Of a DNA stretch of 64,000 nt, positions 54,088-64,000 are shown piece by piece. The stretch is from Cyclina sinensis (taxonomy: Eukaryota > Mollusca > Bivalvia > Venerida > Veneridae). The notes below the pieces were generated by a model. That model was not told where the DNA came from. It was given only the letters and a program-made list of their open reading frames with translations, and did not search any database. Position numbers and translations under genes: made by a program. Within the stretch, counting starts at the first letter, position 1. Every line of letters begins with the position of its first letter. The stretch lies in assembly GCA_012932295.1 (NCBI GenBank), contig JAAONU010000004.1, positions 22,452,872 through 22,516,871 of the forward strand, written 5' to 3'.

Positions 54088-54690
54088 AAGTACAACAAAG
54101 ATTTCATTCACGACTGTTCCTTTAGAAGCACAAATTTAAATCCAATCAAGCATATCAGGACGCGTATGGCGATGCCAAAACCACCCGGCAACGTTTATTA
54201 TTTGCGAGCGTCGCTTAAGTTAATAAGCATTTTATGCTAAAACTCACAAACGCATGCGCTGGCCATTTAAATAGCCGCTTTAGCTTATTTGAACAATGTG
54301 TTATTTAATATAGTATAGGAAAACAATAATTGTCTGAATAAATCATTTCTGTCTTAACATCGTAAAATAATCACGAAGGATTTACATTAAAAATAACGAA
54401 TTTAAAGTTTCCTTTTTTGTTAAAGTGACTTTAGATATAAGCTGTACTTCGGAGTCAAAGAACATAATCCTGCATTAAATTTTAGCATTTCGCTTCATTT
54501 GTTTACAAAACTATGTCTTAAGTGAAAAAATCAGCTCATTGGCTTATTTGAAGGCTTTCAGTTACAGTCATTCTAAATATAAACTTTATCTAAATGTTTG
54601 TATATGAGTGGATACTTTATCTTCCTTGTCTAGTTGTCCAGGAAAGCTGCCAAGGAACTAAGAATTATTCTTATAGCGTTCTCTTTGAAA
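54088..54690. other. AT-rich DNA, possible promoter region
   Basis: No gene. TCTAAATATAAACTT at about 54571-54585 contains a TATA-like element roughly 120 bases before the putative start at 54697; this is only suggestive. Confidence 0.3.
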
Positions 54691-54696
54691 AGCAAA

Positions 54697-54761
54697 ATGA
54701 CATCCTTTTTTTACATAACAATTTTGTTAACTGTACTGCAAATTCAAGACACCGCTTTTGG
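54697..54761 (+). CDS. Possible first exon encoding a signal peptide
   Basis: ATG at 54697 starts MTSFFYITILLTVLQIQDTAF, which has a hydrophobic core and polar end like a secretory signal peptide. It meets a donor (TTTTGG|GTACGT) in phase 2. It has the same strand as, and lies 5 kb downstream of, the three-repeat cysteine-rich gene and has a comparable layout (signal peptide then immediate splice), but no partner exon was found before the window's LINE-rich end. It could also be chance. Confidence 0.3.
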
Positions 54762-54849
54762 GTACGTACTTTTTACATATTTTATTAAATGCTTTTTAAC
54801 AGCTTTTACCTTATTTTATGATTATTATTATCATTATTATTTTTAAATG

Positions 54850-55540
54850 CCTGCAAGTTTGTTGCATGATTGTTTAATAACTGGTCATGTCTTCTTCTGA
54901 CATAAAACTTAACTAAATAAGGTAAAGAGGGTATGAATAGTTCGTGTTTTTAGATTGAGATTGAGGTTCCGATATAGTGCAGCGTATTAAAGTTAGTTTT
55001 TTAACATTTGTGCATTTAAATACTGGTAACTGAAAAAAAAAAACATTGAAAATTATACTACAGAAATAATTACAAAATCTGGTAGCTATTCTCTTTAATC
55101 ATTTGCCCAACCACGTCTTCTAATATGAATAACCGCTTGCATGTGTAAAAATAAGTGGTTTTTTTTCTCTGGTCTCCATATTTATAGGCTTTACCTAAAG
55201 GAAATTAATAACAAAAAAGTGAAATTCAAATGAATCACGTTTTAACAAATTCAGCCACCAATTTAACTATATATCATTTTTCATTTTATAAGCAAATATT
55301 ATATAGACCACATTTAGAGAGGAACACTCATATTAACTGATTTTGTTTCTTACAGTCGCATAGTTCATGATCTGTTTCTTTTATAATTACAAGCCAAAAG
55401 AAAAACTGGACTGACTTTAAACTCAAGACCATGAGATGAAAGTTTGTTACAATGATTTACTCGAAACAATACGTACACTTGACTTTTTTCAAGTTCTTTT
55501 TTTCAACGTACTACTTTATTCTTCAATATTTCGCACCAAG
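54850..55540. other. AT-rich DNA, no feature
   Basis: No exon, dyad or tandem repeat that I could support. Confidence 0.4.
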
Positions 55541-55669
55541 AAATTGTGTCTCACCCCAACAACTTTTCCCCTTCTGAGGTTATTCAAGTTCAAGATTTAC
55601 GTTCTAGGTTAGATTTATAAGAAATTTGGTTAAATCTGGGAATAGGACAATAAAGATGCTCCCTCCTGT

Positions 55670-56086
55670 CTTGAAGCAACGTATTTCAGATGGTTTCATG
55701 CTGACTTTCAATACCGCTATACAAGATTCATCTAGAGCATTCTTTATACATTAACTTAGTGAGTATTTCAATATGGTAAAAAAGAGAAAAAACAACATAT
55801 TCGCTTTTTCGAAATTAAGAATGAAAGGTGGAAAAAACCTCAAAGTATTCCTTACGAAGACCGAATTTAAATATTTCTCATGTCTTAAGTTAAACAACGT
55901 GTTCCATTGTATAGCGGAGTGTCAGATTTATGAAAAATTTACGAAAACAATATATATTACTAAAACGTATTATTGTCGATCTACATGTTTCCTAAATTTC
56001 TCACAACTGCTCAAAAGTGAGAGCTGGAAAGATATCCAAAATCTCGCAGTTTCTTTGTACAACACGTCTGAGTTAAAAGTAATATG
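55670..56086 (+). pseudogene. LINE reverse transcriptase C-terminal fragment
   Basis: The plus strand reads LKQRISDGFMLTFNTAIQDS, then SRAFFIH, a stop, LSEYFNM, and from 55773 an open frame with KLRMKGGK, CIAECQIYEKF, YYCRSTCFLNFSQLLKSESW and DIQNLAVSLYNTSEL. This order resembles the C-terminal region after the RT thumb in CR1/L2-like LINEs, where a KFR.S.H segment is followed by C..C-type and LLxS(E/D)N motifs. The stop and missing Cys positions show decay. No RT palm remains on this copy within reach. Confidence 0.6.
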
Positions 56087-56109
56087 AGAATATCACTAAT
56101 ATCTGTAGT

Positions 56110-56720
56110 ATATTCTATACTGTACTTTGTTATATGTACAATGTACTTTGTAACTACTATATCTGTATCTGTTTTACCAAGCTATTTTCGAAACAGACGT
56201 TGCCTCTACCCTGCCAAAAATCAGTAATTTGAAATTTGAAGATGGTACTTCTCTTGGTTAGAATAACTACACTTTCATTTTTATATTACAGAAAACACAA
56301 AATGTCATTGCTTCTTTATATTAACATAGTCAGAACTTATACAGTGCCACTTTTGCGATTATGAACAATGTATTTTTTGAAAGATTTTTACCTATCTATA
56401 AAATTATTTCTTCTGATTATAAACTTAATGGTGTAACAAAGTGATACTGATTCCGCAGCTCCCCTTCTAAAACAGATTTGGATAAAACATATGTTTAGAT
56501 CTACACAAACAAGAAACATTAAGCGACATGATATGAATTTCAACCAGAAGAAGAACCGAGCAATAGGGGCAAGGAAAACTAGAGAACATTACTTTAAGCA
56601 GTCTAATCTTTTCCAAAGGGAATCCATTAATGCGTTTATTAATGGGACACACCCTAAATTAGCCCATGATATACTGCATTTGTATTATACTGGCACATGT
56701 TCTAAAAATGGTTATGTCAA
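56110..56720. other. AT-rich DNA with an unassigned open frame at 56491-56754
   Basis: An 87-codon plus-strand frame contains NQKKNRAIGARKTREHYFKQ and SINAFINGTHPKLAHDILHL. Residue usage is moderately gene-like, but there is no upstream signal and its 3' end lies in the 48-bp tandem repeat. Possibly a mobile-element remnant; not called as a gene. Confidence 0.25.
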
Positions 56721-56728
56721 GACGACTG

Positions 56729-56872
56729 TAAGTTCCAAAATGTCTTCTTCATAGAACCTTAAAAACTCATTATTTATAAGTTCCAAAATGTCTTCTTCAT
56801 AGAATCTTAAAAAGTCATTATTTATAAGTTCCAAAATATCTTCTCCATAGAACCTTAAAAAGTCATTATTTA
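56729..56872 (+). repeat. 48-bp tandem repeat, three units
   Basis: TAAGTTCCAAAATGTCTTCT recurs at 56729, 56777 and 56825, each followed by CATAGAACCTTAAAAAGTCATTATTTA with minor changes. Confidence 0.95.
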
Positions 56873-56879
56873 CAAGAAA

Positions 56880-58175
56880 TGGCTAGCCACCCAAATATTG
56901 TTTACAAACAAATTTCTGTGTTAATACTTGTTTTCATGCATTTAGATTACCTCTTGTATTTTGAATGTTTGACTTGCACCCTGGCATCGGTGGATGGTTC
57001 ATTCAATATCATTTTGTTTTATATAACTTTGAAGGAAATAGAAGGCTCTGGATATTTTGTTTGTCTGTAAGTCTTTTGTCTCTTAATGGGTTCTTTATCT
57101 TGGTTTGTATTTACACTTTCAAAACAAAATCCGACATTAGCAATTGTAATCTGCTGAAAAAGTCACTTTATTCTTAAGTTATTTTTTATACATATATTCC
57201 CTCTTAATTTTAAGGAATGGATTGTGAGGAAAATTAACTTCCTGAGAACCGTCTTGGATTTAAATTAAAAGTAAAAATTATTTCACGATATCATACACAA
57301 CAATTTACATGAAAGAAAAATAATCTAAATCTTCAAAAAAGATGTTCCATTATTGAAAATGAAATATGATCGAACTTTTATGACAACCTGTAGATTTTAT
57401 AATAAAATCATACAGTACTGTAATTCACTAAAATGTCATATTTGGTATGCCTAAAATTGAAAAATGATAATAACAAACAGTGCTATCTTGAAAAAATATC
57501 TGGATTTTTAAGTGCCGTTTCATTTACGAAAGAAGAAAGATCCGCCCCACTATTCGCTGCGTCAAGTGTACATAGTAAGTGTCATAATCGAAATTTGATG
57601 ATCTCTTAAAACGTTTAAGAGTGCATATCACTTATCCCTCTTCACATCAAATAAGCAATTTGAATGTTGAGGAAAAAAGCATGGACACTTGTGAAAAGCA
57701 CTTATAACTGTTTTCATTCTGGAGTGACCTTAAAGGCTTTTGCATTACAAAAACAATTATCAGGAAGAAAAACATGAATACGACACGACATCTCAGCAGA
57801 AAACTAATACCATAATATAATATAATATTGCAACTTGACAAATGATATGTAACCATTTTGTGAAACATATTGTTGTGTGCATATAAATGATATCATCAAG
57901 GCTTCATAGCTTTAAAAAAAAATAATAGGGATGTAAGTGAACTTTCGGACCCGATCCCGAACGTTTAAATGTATTTCTGGAAAAACAACAACAGTAACGT
58001 TTTGAAACCTTTACCTTTGAAATCATAGTGTTAAAGAAATGAGAAAGGCGTTGTAAGCAGGTGAATTCACATTAACATTGTTGCTTTCACTATAATCTTC
58101 ATAGCTTTGACCATGTGTCGTGTAATGTTGGTGGCCTATGTTATCAGCAAGTGTACCCTAATGATGATTATTATG
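56880..58175. other. AT-rich DNA, no feature
   Basis: Open frames here (56879-57070, 56965-57177, 57647-57868) are rich in Phe, Leu, Ile and Tyr as expected for AT-rich chance frames. No splice-supported exon was seen. Confidence 0.4.
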
Positions 58176-58179
58176 ATAA

Positions 58180-58860
58180 CCCCACAAACAAAGTCTGAGG
58201 GGGTATATAGGAGTGAGCTTGTCGGTCGGTCGGTCCGTCCGTCATGGTTTCCGGACGATAACTCATGAAAGGCTAGACAGATTTAAAAAGTTTTTGGTAC
58301 ACAGCTGTAACATCATAAGATACAGGTCAAGATTGATATTGGGGCTTGTGGGACCAAGGTCAAGGTCACTGTTACGAAAAATTGAAAATCGGTTTCCGGA
58401 CGATAACTCATGAAAGGCTTGACAGACTTAAAAATAAATTGGTACACATGTGTAACATCATAAGATACAGGTCACGTTTGATATTGGGGCTGGTGGGGCC
58501 AAGGTCAAGGTCACTGTTACTCAAAATAAAAAATAAATGATTTCTGCTCAATAACTTGAGTTAAGAATGAGATATTTTGATAAAATTTGCTGTCAAGGTA
58601 GCTTCTATGAAGACGTCGCTTGGGGTTGAAAATTTTGCCAGTTGGATCAAGCTCACTGTTCGCTTAAACTTAAGCTAGTCCTACTAAAAAATATACAGTT
58701 CAATGGTCTACCTGTAATTGTTTTCTCTATATACAATACTATTTAATATAAAGTATATACATATTTCTATGTTTCTTATGTCACTTTATGCCATTGATTC
58801 TAAGCTTTCCAGTTCCACTATCAAGCACCCATGTGGGGGTATTAATCACCTTTAGTGATA
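58180..58860 (+). repeat. Dispersed repeat with two ~140-bp units and GGTCGGTCGGTCCGTCCGTC leader
   Basis: It starts AACCCCACAAACAAAGTCTGAGGGGGTATATAGG, then GGTCGGTCGGTCCGTCCGTC. Two units follow with TTTCCGGACGATAACTCATG, TACAGGTCAAGATTGATATT and GGACCAAGGTCAAGGTCACTGT, then degenerate sequence, ending near CATGTGGGGGTATTAATCACC. TCAAGGTCA occurs at 58360-58368 and 58505-58513. I recognise the style from bivalve genomes. Frames at 58213-58540 are repeat-derived. Confidence 0.7.
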
Positions 58861-59239
58861 ATTCTAGTTTGGTTTAATAAGGGTCTGCCCGTGCCACCAG
58901 GCTTTTTTATGTACGGAACCGAAGAGTGATCCGTCTCTCTTAAAAGTTCTGTTATGCTTTTCAAATGGATCAATTTATGAATGTGGTGACACAAATTAAC
59001 CCACAAAATCTGTAGAGTCAAAATACTTTTGGTTTGGTTTTTAAAAATGGTATCCAAGCATCTAGCTTATTCAGCCTGAACTGTACTGTATTCAAAGATG
59101 CCTGTTATTCATACTTCATTAAGTGTCCAAAAATTATAACATGGAATTTATAGCGAGTTTATTTACAAATATGATATGTCAAATTTAACTATTTAGTATA
59201 AAATAAAGTAAAAAACAGTTTATTTCTCTCATTTCATTA

Positions 59240-60900
59240 TTTTTTTCCTTGTTTGACACCAATATTGCAAGGGAAAAAGTTTGATACATTTGGGTTTAAT
59301 TTTATAGAAGATTTTAATTATATTGTACTACATATTTCTAATTACATTGAAACATTTACCATTTATTTTGAGATTATTTTCATCCAAAGACCATTTCGCC
59401 ATACAGTATCGAAAGCCTGTTTTAGATCAATAAAAGCCCAGAATGATTTCTTTCTTTTATTATTTGTATCCTGTATCAAATGTTGGAGGATGAACATATT
59501 GTCCTGAGTTGAAAGACTGTGTCGAAAACCAGTCTGGGAGTTATCTGTAAGATCATTTAATTCAACGTATTTTGTTCAAACTATTATTGATAACACAAGA
59601 GAATAATTTTCTGAAACAACTGACCAGAGTTTTGGGTTTTGTTACGTCTTCTTTACTTTTATAAAAAGGATTTATTTAGTTCCCGTTTTCGTTTATTGTT
59701 TGTAGTGTCTCTTTTTTAAATGATCACTTTAAAAATCTATGCGCCTTGTTCCTCTGTTTTTTGACTGTGTAGGGAGGTTGTGTTTTCTGACTGTGGTTTT
59801 TCCTGATATGTGTTTTTTCTCACTCTTTTATAATTCCAATAGTCCGAGAATCAGGGATTATTCCACTATCAAGATTTAAGTTGAATAATTAAGGATATAA
59901 ATCTTAAAGAAAAAATATGAGTATATGATTTGCTCATTAACAGCTTTACCAATTTCACAAGATTTGTTATTTTTAAAGATTTATCTGCTTTTAGTATTTC
60001 ATCTTTAGTGATTGGACAGTAAATAGGTTCATTTATCTCTGTATATTGAGACTAGTTATGGTCTATTGTGATACGGCAACTTATTTGAAAAAAATATTAT
60101 ATCAAAAAAAGTACATAAATCATTTATATCACATTCTACTTTTTCAGTTTTGCTTTCCTTTAATATTTTCCAATATTTTCAAGAGTCAGCGATCTTCAAT
60201 TTTCTTTTTTTTAGATATTCTTATTTGTAGATAAAAAAAGTTTCATTGTGTCATTATAATGTTTACTTTTTAGTCTAAGATTGTCTTTGTTTGCTTTAGA
60301 TTTTCTTAGGTTATTCTCAGTTTATAAAGATATCTGACTATATGGTATTGGTTACGCGCAGCTCTGCATTTATATCCGAAACATGTATGAGAGGAAACCG
60401 TTGAAACATTCATGTTTTATTTGTTCTTATAAGACCAAACGATGCTTGGAAGTGGAAACAGTAAAGCAATGCCTGACATAATATTACCAGCAGTTTCTTG
60501 ATTAAAATTATTTATAGTCCCTGGGCTACCTAACTTCTTTGATATTCTACTTATTGATTCAAATCAGTATTGTTTAAATCTCCATTTATCTTTGTATTAT
60601 CCCATAATTTTACAATGGTTCCATCATTTGTGTTTCTTTCAATACCTTTCGGAATTTCAAAGTTAAATGTTAAGTTTATTGGGTTATGTGCATCGGATAA
60701 CAATGGACAGAAATCTAAAATTTTCTATATAGAGTTACATATATTTGAACTGCATAAAAACTAATCCAATATACTAGATACTTTACATGTTAGCATTTCT
60801 GTTTCATTGCCGCTCATTCTACCATTAAGGACAGTTCCCATACATCTAGTTTTAAATTTAACTTCTTTAGAAACAATATTTGTTTTGATGCAATTTTTGT
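59240..60900 (-). pseudogene. Decayed LINE ORF2 (endonuclease end to reverse transcriptase start)
   Basis: Read on the minus strand from about 60900 down: GTVLNGRMSGNETEM and CPLLSDAHNPINLTFNFEIP match the C-terminal end of an APE-type endonuclease (the S-D-H-x-P block is SDAHNP here). KDEILKADKSLKI (linker helix), a stretch resembling SGIIPDSWTIGIIKPIY in shifted frames, YVELNDLTDNSQTGFRHSLS, TQDNMFILQHLIQ and FIDLKQAFDTVWRNGLW (RT motif A) follow. Numerous stops and frameshifts break the frame. It belongs to a CR1/L2-like group different from the RT copies at 1650 and 19735, and ends near 59240 before motifs B and C. Confidence 0.7.
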
Positions 60901-61529
60901 TATTGTGCAGAAACACTTAAATATATATCTGTAGTAAAAAATCTAACGAATATAACATCAGACCATAATAATGGTAAACCAAATGAATAAATTAAAAACA
61001 GAGCTAAATAACATGTTCTTATATACTAAAATAGTGTCCATTTTACTTACAAAAATCAATTGTGTGTTGCAATTCTTGTTTATTTTAATTTAAGTTAAAT
61101 TTCAGATAATTCGTGCAATACTAGCTAGAAAAAAGCACATGGATAGAACATCAAAACGCTTATATTATACTCACATTCAGATAATAAGAGACCACGCTTT
61201 AAAACGAAAATATAAAATGTAAAATTTATGATCATTCTGTACATTTTTAAAATCTAATTGGATCTTATATTTGTAGTATACATGCTTCAATTCTTTCGAC
61301 AATTTATTGTATTCTATGATACAATTGTTTGACTGATCATAATCCGGTACGAATGATCCCCTGACAAAATTGAAAACTATACCTGGAAGGATGTAATATA
61401 AAATAAGGCATGAGATTACATTGTACTGATTAACGATCCAAAATAAAATACGATTAAAAGCACAATGAATTCCATTAATATCTAATACGCTACGTAGCAG
61501 ACAAAATTGTCTGCTTGAGATTAATTAGT

Positions 61530-62340
61530 CACTAAATTGGATACGATTTTGGTGGATTGGGCGATCAAGATTCGCAATCGGTTGGTAGCGGTTATGAGTG
61601 GTAAAGTCCAGAGATTGAGGAGTATCTGCTCCTTTTCGAGACAGCGCACTTTGTTTGTAACCATACGTGTTTCTAGCACCTCTGCTGTCGGGGGTTTGAG
61701 ATGGAGATGGATTGCTAGGTTTTTCTTTGTAGCGGTGTTGTTCTGCACCATAAACTGGTGGCGGATGTTTCTGCAGATAGCGATCGGTACCATATCTATC
61801 CGTATATTTGTAAGTTTTGAAGATTTACCATTTTGTTATTAACATAAAGGCGGCTTTTCACAAGGACCAGCTTTTGGTCTAATTCTGAAAGTTTTCGAGC
61901 AGGATAGTATAGTTTCTTACGCCGCTCTTCTACTTCTCAAAGGAAGTGTTTATGTATTTTGATTTTTGTCTCACTTCAGTTAAATAAAATTCCTGTTTTT
62001 CGTATGCTTTCACGATCACCGAATGATACAAATGTTGCTACTATTTGTCTTAGACAATCCGACACGGATGCTTTCACTTGGTTACCTACTCTTTTCACTT
62101 CTGAGAATTTTATTGAGTCTATGCTACCAGGTATATCTCTGTTTATCTTATTGTTGTTTTCTAATTCGTCTTTCATTGTTATTCTAAGCGTTACTTATGG
62201 AATCTTTGGTGGTATTTTTGGTGTATTTGGGTCTTGGTTAAACTCGCGACGGGAGCGTGTGCATACCGACTTTCGAATGCGTGGTATTTTTTTCAACAGT
62301 CGAGATTTTATGTACCTTTCGTTCAAAAGATTTTAAACGA
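61530..62340 (-). pseudogene. Decayed LINE ORF1-like protein
   Basis: The minus strand encodes MKDELENNNKINRDIPGSID, then FSEVKRVGNQ, LRQIVATFVSFGDRESIRKT and GILFN before a stop. In the following frame come EVEERRKKLYYPARKLSELD and KLVLVKSRLYVNNKMV. This order (an R-V-G turn, 'R.I...F..F.D.E.I.K', then E.R.K.LY..A and LV...LY.N) resembles the RNA-binding ORF1 protein of L1/CR1-type LINEs. It lies 5' of the ORF2 remnant on the same strand, so the two probably belong to one element of about 3.1 kb. Confidence 0.55.
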
Positions 62341-62349
62341 TTGTTCATT

Positions 62350-63250
62350 GATTGCATCGATTTGTTTAATTCTTTCATGAGAGCGAACATTTTCCAGCTA
62401 TATTGGTGTAGTAGAGGTGGAGGTTAAATACTATAGAAACCCATGGATCGGGTGGCAAGAACGGGTTTTGTAGCCCAGTATAAGGTTGCATACATGTATC
62501 ACCATTTGATGAGGGTGTGTTTACACACTAGATTCAGATACAGTAACTGATGAATTTATAGAATGTTTTCCATTGTTTTCAGTCTGTCAACCATTTATTT
62601 CTACCGGAATCTTTTCTGCCTGAATCTTTCCCACGTAATATTCACACTATCCTAGAAACTCTCCAATAATCCAGTAAATAAGTCAGACAGTTACACTTTG
62701 TATGTTACTTTATCCGGCAATAAAACTACAAAATGTAATAAAGAATACCAACTATTTTCTATAACTTTTGAGTTCTTAATTTTCAACATCGGTGACCATT
62801 AATTCGAGCCTCATTTTCGTTTCCTGTATGATAGAAAGAATGAAAGAATGAAAGGCAAACAGTCAGATTTGTTGTTATTCATCTATTTTTCTTTTCCTAA
62901 ATAATTATAATTTATGCTTTGTTTTCTCACTCTATAATTGAAATGTTGGTAATGAAGTTATAACACTTTTTAATTGACGTATTTGGGTATCCCTGTTAAT
63001 TGTCAGATGTTCTAATATGTTTGTTTGCAACTCTAATTGTTAAATATCTTTAAATTCAGCCAAAGATGTTGCAGGATTCTAACTTCTTAATTGACAACTT
63101 TGAGTAGTCCCTGTAAAATAAGACTATTTATTGTCAGTGGTGTTGAGATGTTTTAATGTTTGTATTTTACTGCATAGACATGCTAAGGAATTGCTTAATC
63201 ATTTTTGGTTGTCTGTTTCAAAGGAAAAATCGAGCTATTATAATTGCTGC
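62350..63250. other. AT-rich DNA, no feature
   Basis: Nothing supported apart from a short GAAAGAATGAAAGAATGAAAGG run near 62836. Confidence 0.4.
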
Positions 63251-63254
63251 AGCG

Positions 63255-63277
63255 TCGTCGTCGTTGTCGTCGTCGTG
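63255..63277 (+). repeat. (GTC)n microsatellite
   Basis: CGTCGTCGTCGTTGTCGTCGTC, at the start of the degenerate tandem repeat that fills the window end. Confidence 0.8.
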
Positions 63278-63299
63278 CAAAAACTTTAATGTAGCCCAT

Positions 63300-64000
63300 T
63301 ACTCAAACAATTTAAAAGGTATCAATATGAAACTTTGAACGCTTGCTTATCACGACTAGAGGCAGTTGTAACACAAGGGGCATTATTCTGAAAGCTATAT
63401 GATTGGAGCTTTGTTGGAGTTATGCCCCTTTTAACTTATATTTTTTGTCGAAATTGCTTATTAAGTTGTATGATTTCAAAACTATCAGATGTATCAATAT
63501 GAAACTTGGACTGCTTGCTTATCATGACAAGAGGCAGTTGTTTCACAAGGGGCATCGTTGTCATTGTCATGCAAAATCTTTAATGTAGCCCATTACTCAA
63601 ACAATTTAAAAGGTATCGATAGGAACATTTAAATGCTTGCTTGTCATGACAAGAGGCAGTTGTAACACAAGGGGCATTATTCTGAAAGCTATTATTTTTT
63701 AGTTATGCTTCTTTTAACTTACATTTTTTGTCAAAATTGCTCATTAAGTTTAATTATTTCAAAACTATCAAAGATATCAATATGAGACTTGGACTGCATT
63801 AAAATCATGACAAGATGCAGTTGTAACACAAGGGGGATTATTCTTAAAGCTATATTTTTAGTGTGTTTCGGAGTTATGTCCCCTTTTAACTTACAATTTT
63901 TGTGGAAATTGCTTATTATGTTGAATGATTTAAAAACTATCAAAGGTATCAATATAAAACTTGGACTGCTTGCTTACCATGACAAAAGGCGGTTGTAACA
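63300..64000 (+). repeat. Degenerate ~170-bp tandem repeat running off the window
   Basis: GTATCAATATGAAACTT landmarks occur near 63319, 63489, 63613 (altered), 63775 and 63946, with AGAGGCAGTTGTAACACAAG, GGGGCATTATTCTGAAAGCT and TTATGCCCCTTTTAACTTA in step. Unit length 124-171 bp. The array is incomplete at the window edge. Confidence 0.85.

Noticed and set aside
61537..61842. 101-codon plus-strand ORF
   Set aside because: Antisense shadow of the decayed LINE ORF1 fragment.

Overview
Eukaryotic genomic DNA, most likely from a heterodont bivalve mollusc. Reasons: AT-rich sequence, split genes with GT-AG introns, and dispersed repeats I recognise from clam genomes (units beginning 'AACAAGAGGGC...CCCTATATCGCTCAC', blocks of 'CAAGTGACCCCTGG...CTTGGTAGAGGTCCA', repeats of 'GTGACCTTGACCTTGA', a TTAA-flanked MITE with a 'CAGCCTGCACATCCG' core). 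There are no bacterial-type operons, rRNA genes or CRISPR arrays. The species call is inference from repeat style. Most of the window is intron or intergenic DNA filled with mobile-element debris, and real coding sequence is sparse and in short exons.

Region 1-31 kb. A minus-strand gene of unknown function is supported by three exons whose splice phases agree (22375-22467, 18903-18964, 926-1025). Its 17.9 kb intron and neighbouring DNA are filled with SINEs, two 5'-truncated LINE reverse-transcriptase copies (1650-2890 minus, 19735-20867 plus), a clade-unassigned terminal-inverted-repeat element with possible internal exons (13714-15745), an hAT relic with an 8-bp target duplication (17114-17726), a 57/63-bp minisatellite split by a MITE (8145-9100), and clam-type tandem repeats. 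A compact three-exon plus-strand gene model (21071-22139) is nested in an intron of the minus-strand gene. A composite repeat occurs twice in mirror orientation around this region: 3.53-7.21 kb, and 30.97 down to 23.21 kb. In both copies the order is an outer 'CATCATGCAGGGTCATG' module, a GGCC-rich ~160-bp tandem array, then a 600-750 bp body with near-perfect palindromes.

Region 31-41 kb. A minus-strand gene encodes a single-pass membrane protein with a fibronectin type III domain (exons 35066-35421, 34942-34989, 34127-34240, chained in phase 1). Around it are a TTAA MITE, a 75-bp tandem duplication and low-information sequence.

Region 41-50 kb. The clearest complete gene is a plus-strand, three-exon gene (41680-49540). 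It encodes a small secreted protein with three copies of a six-cysteine repeat, C-x4-C-x4-C-x5-PPG-x-CC-P-x-C, one copy per exon, separated by phase-1 introns. Its first intron (7.2 kb) carries at least three MITEs.

Region 50-64 kb. A Tc1/mariner (DD34E) element with both terminal inverted repeats and TA duplications but a frameshifted transposase (51055-52632); a tRNA-derived SINE; short tandem repeats; a possible signal-peptide first exon (54697-54761); a plus-strand LINE C-terminal fragment (about 55670-56086); and a long decayed minus-strand LINE with ORF1-like and endonuclease/RT-like parts (about 59240-62340). The window ends in a degenerate tandem repeat.

All calls are from reading the sequence. 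No homology search was run. Exon boundaries are inferred from splice consensus and frame, so they need transcript evidence.
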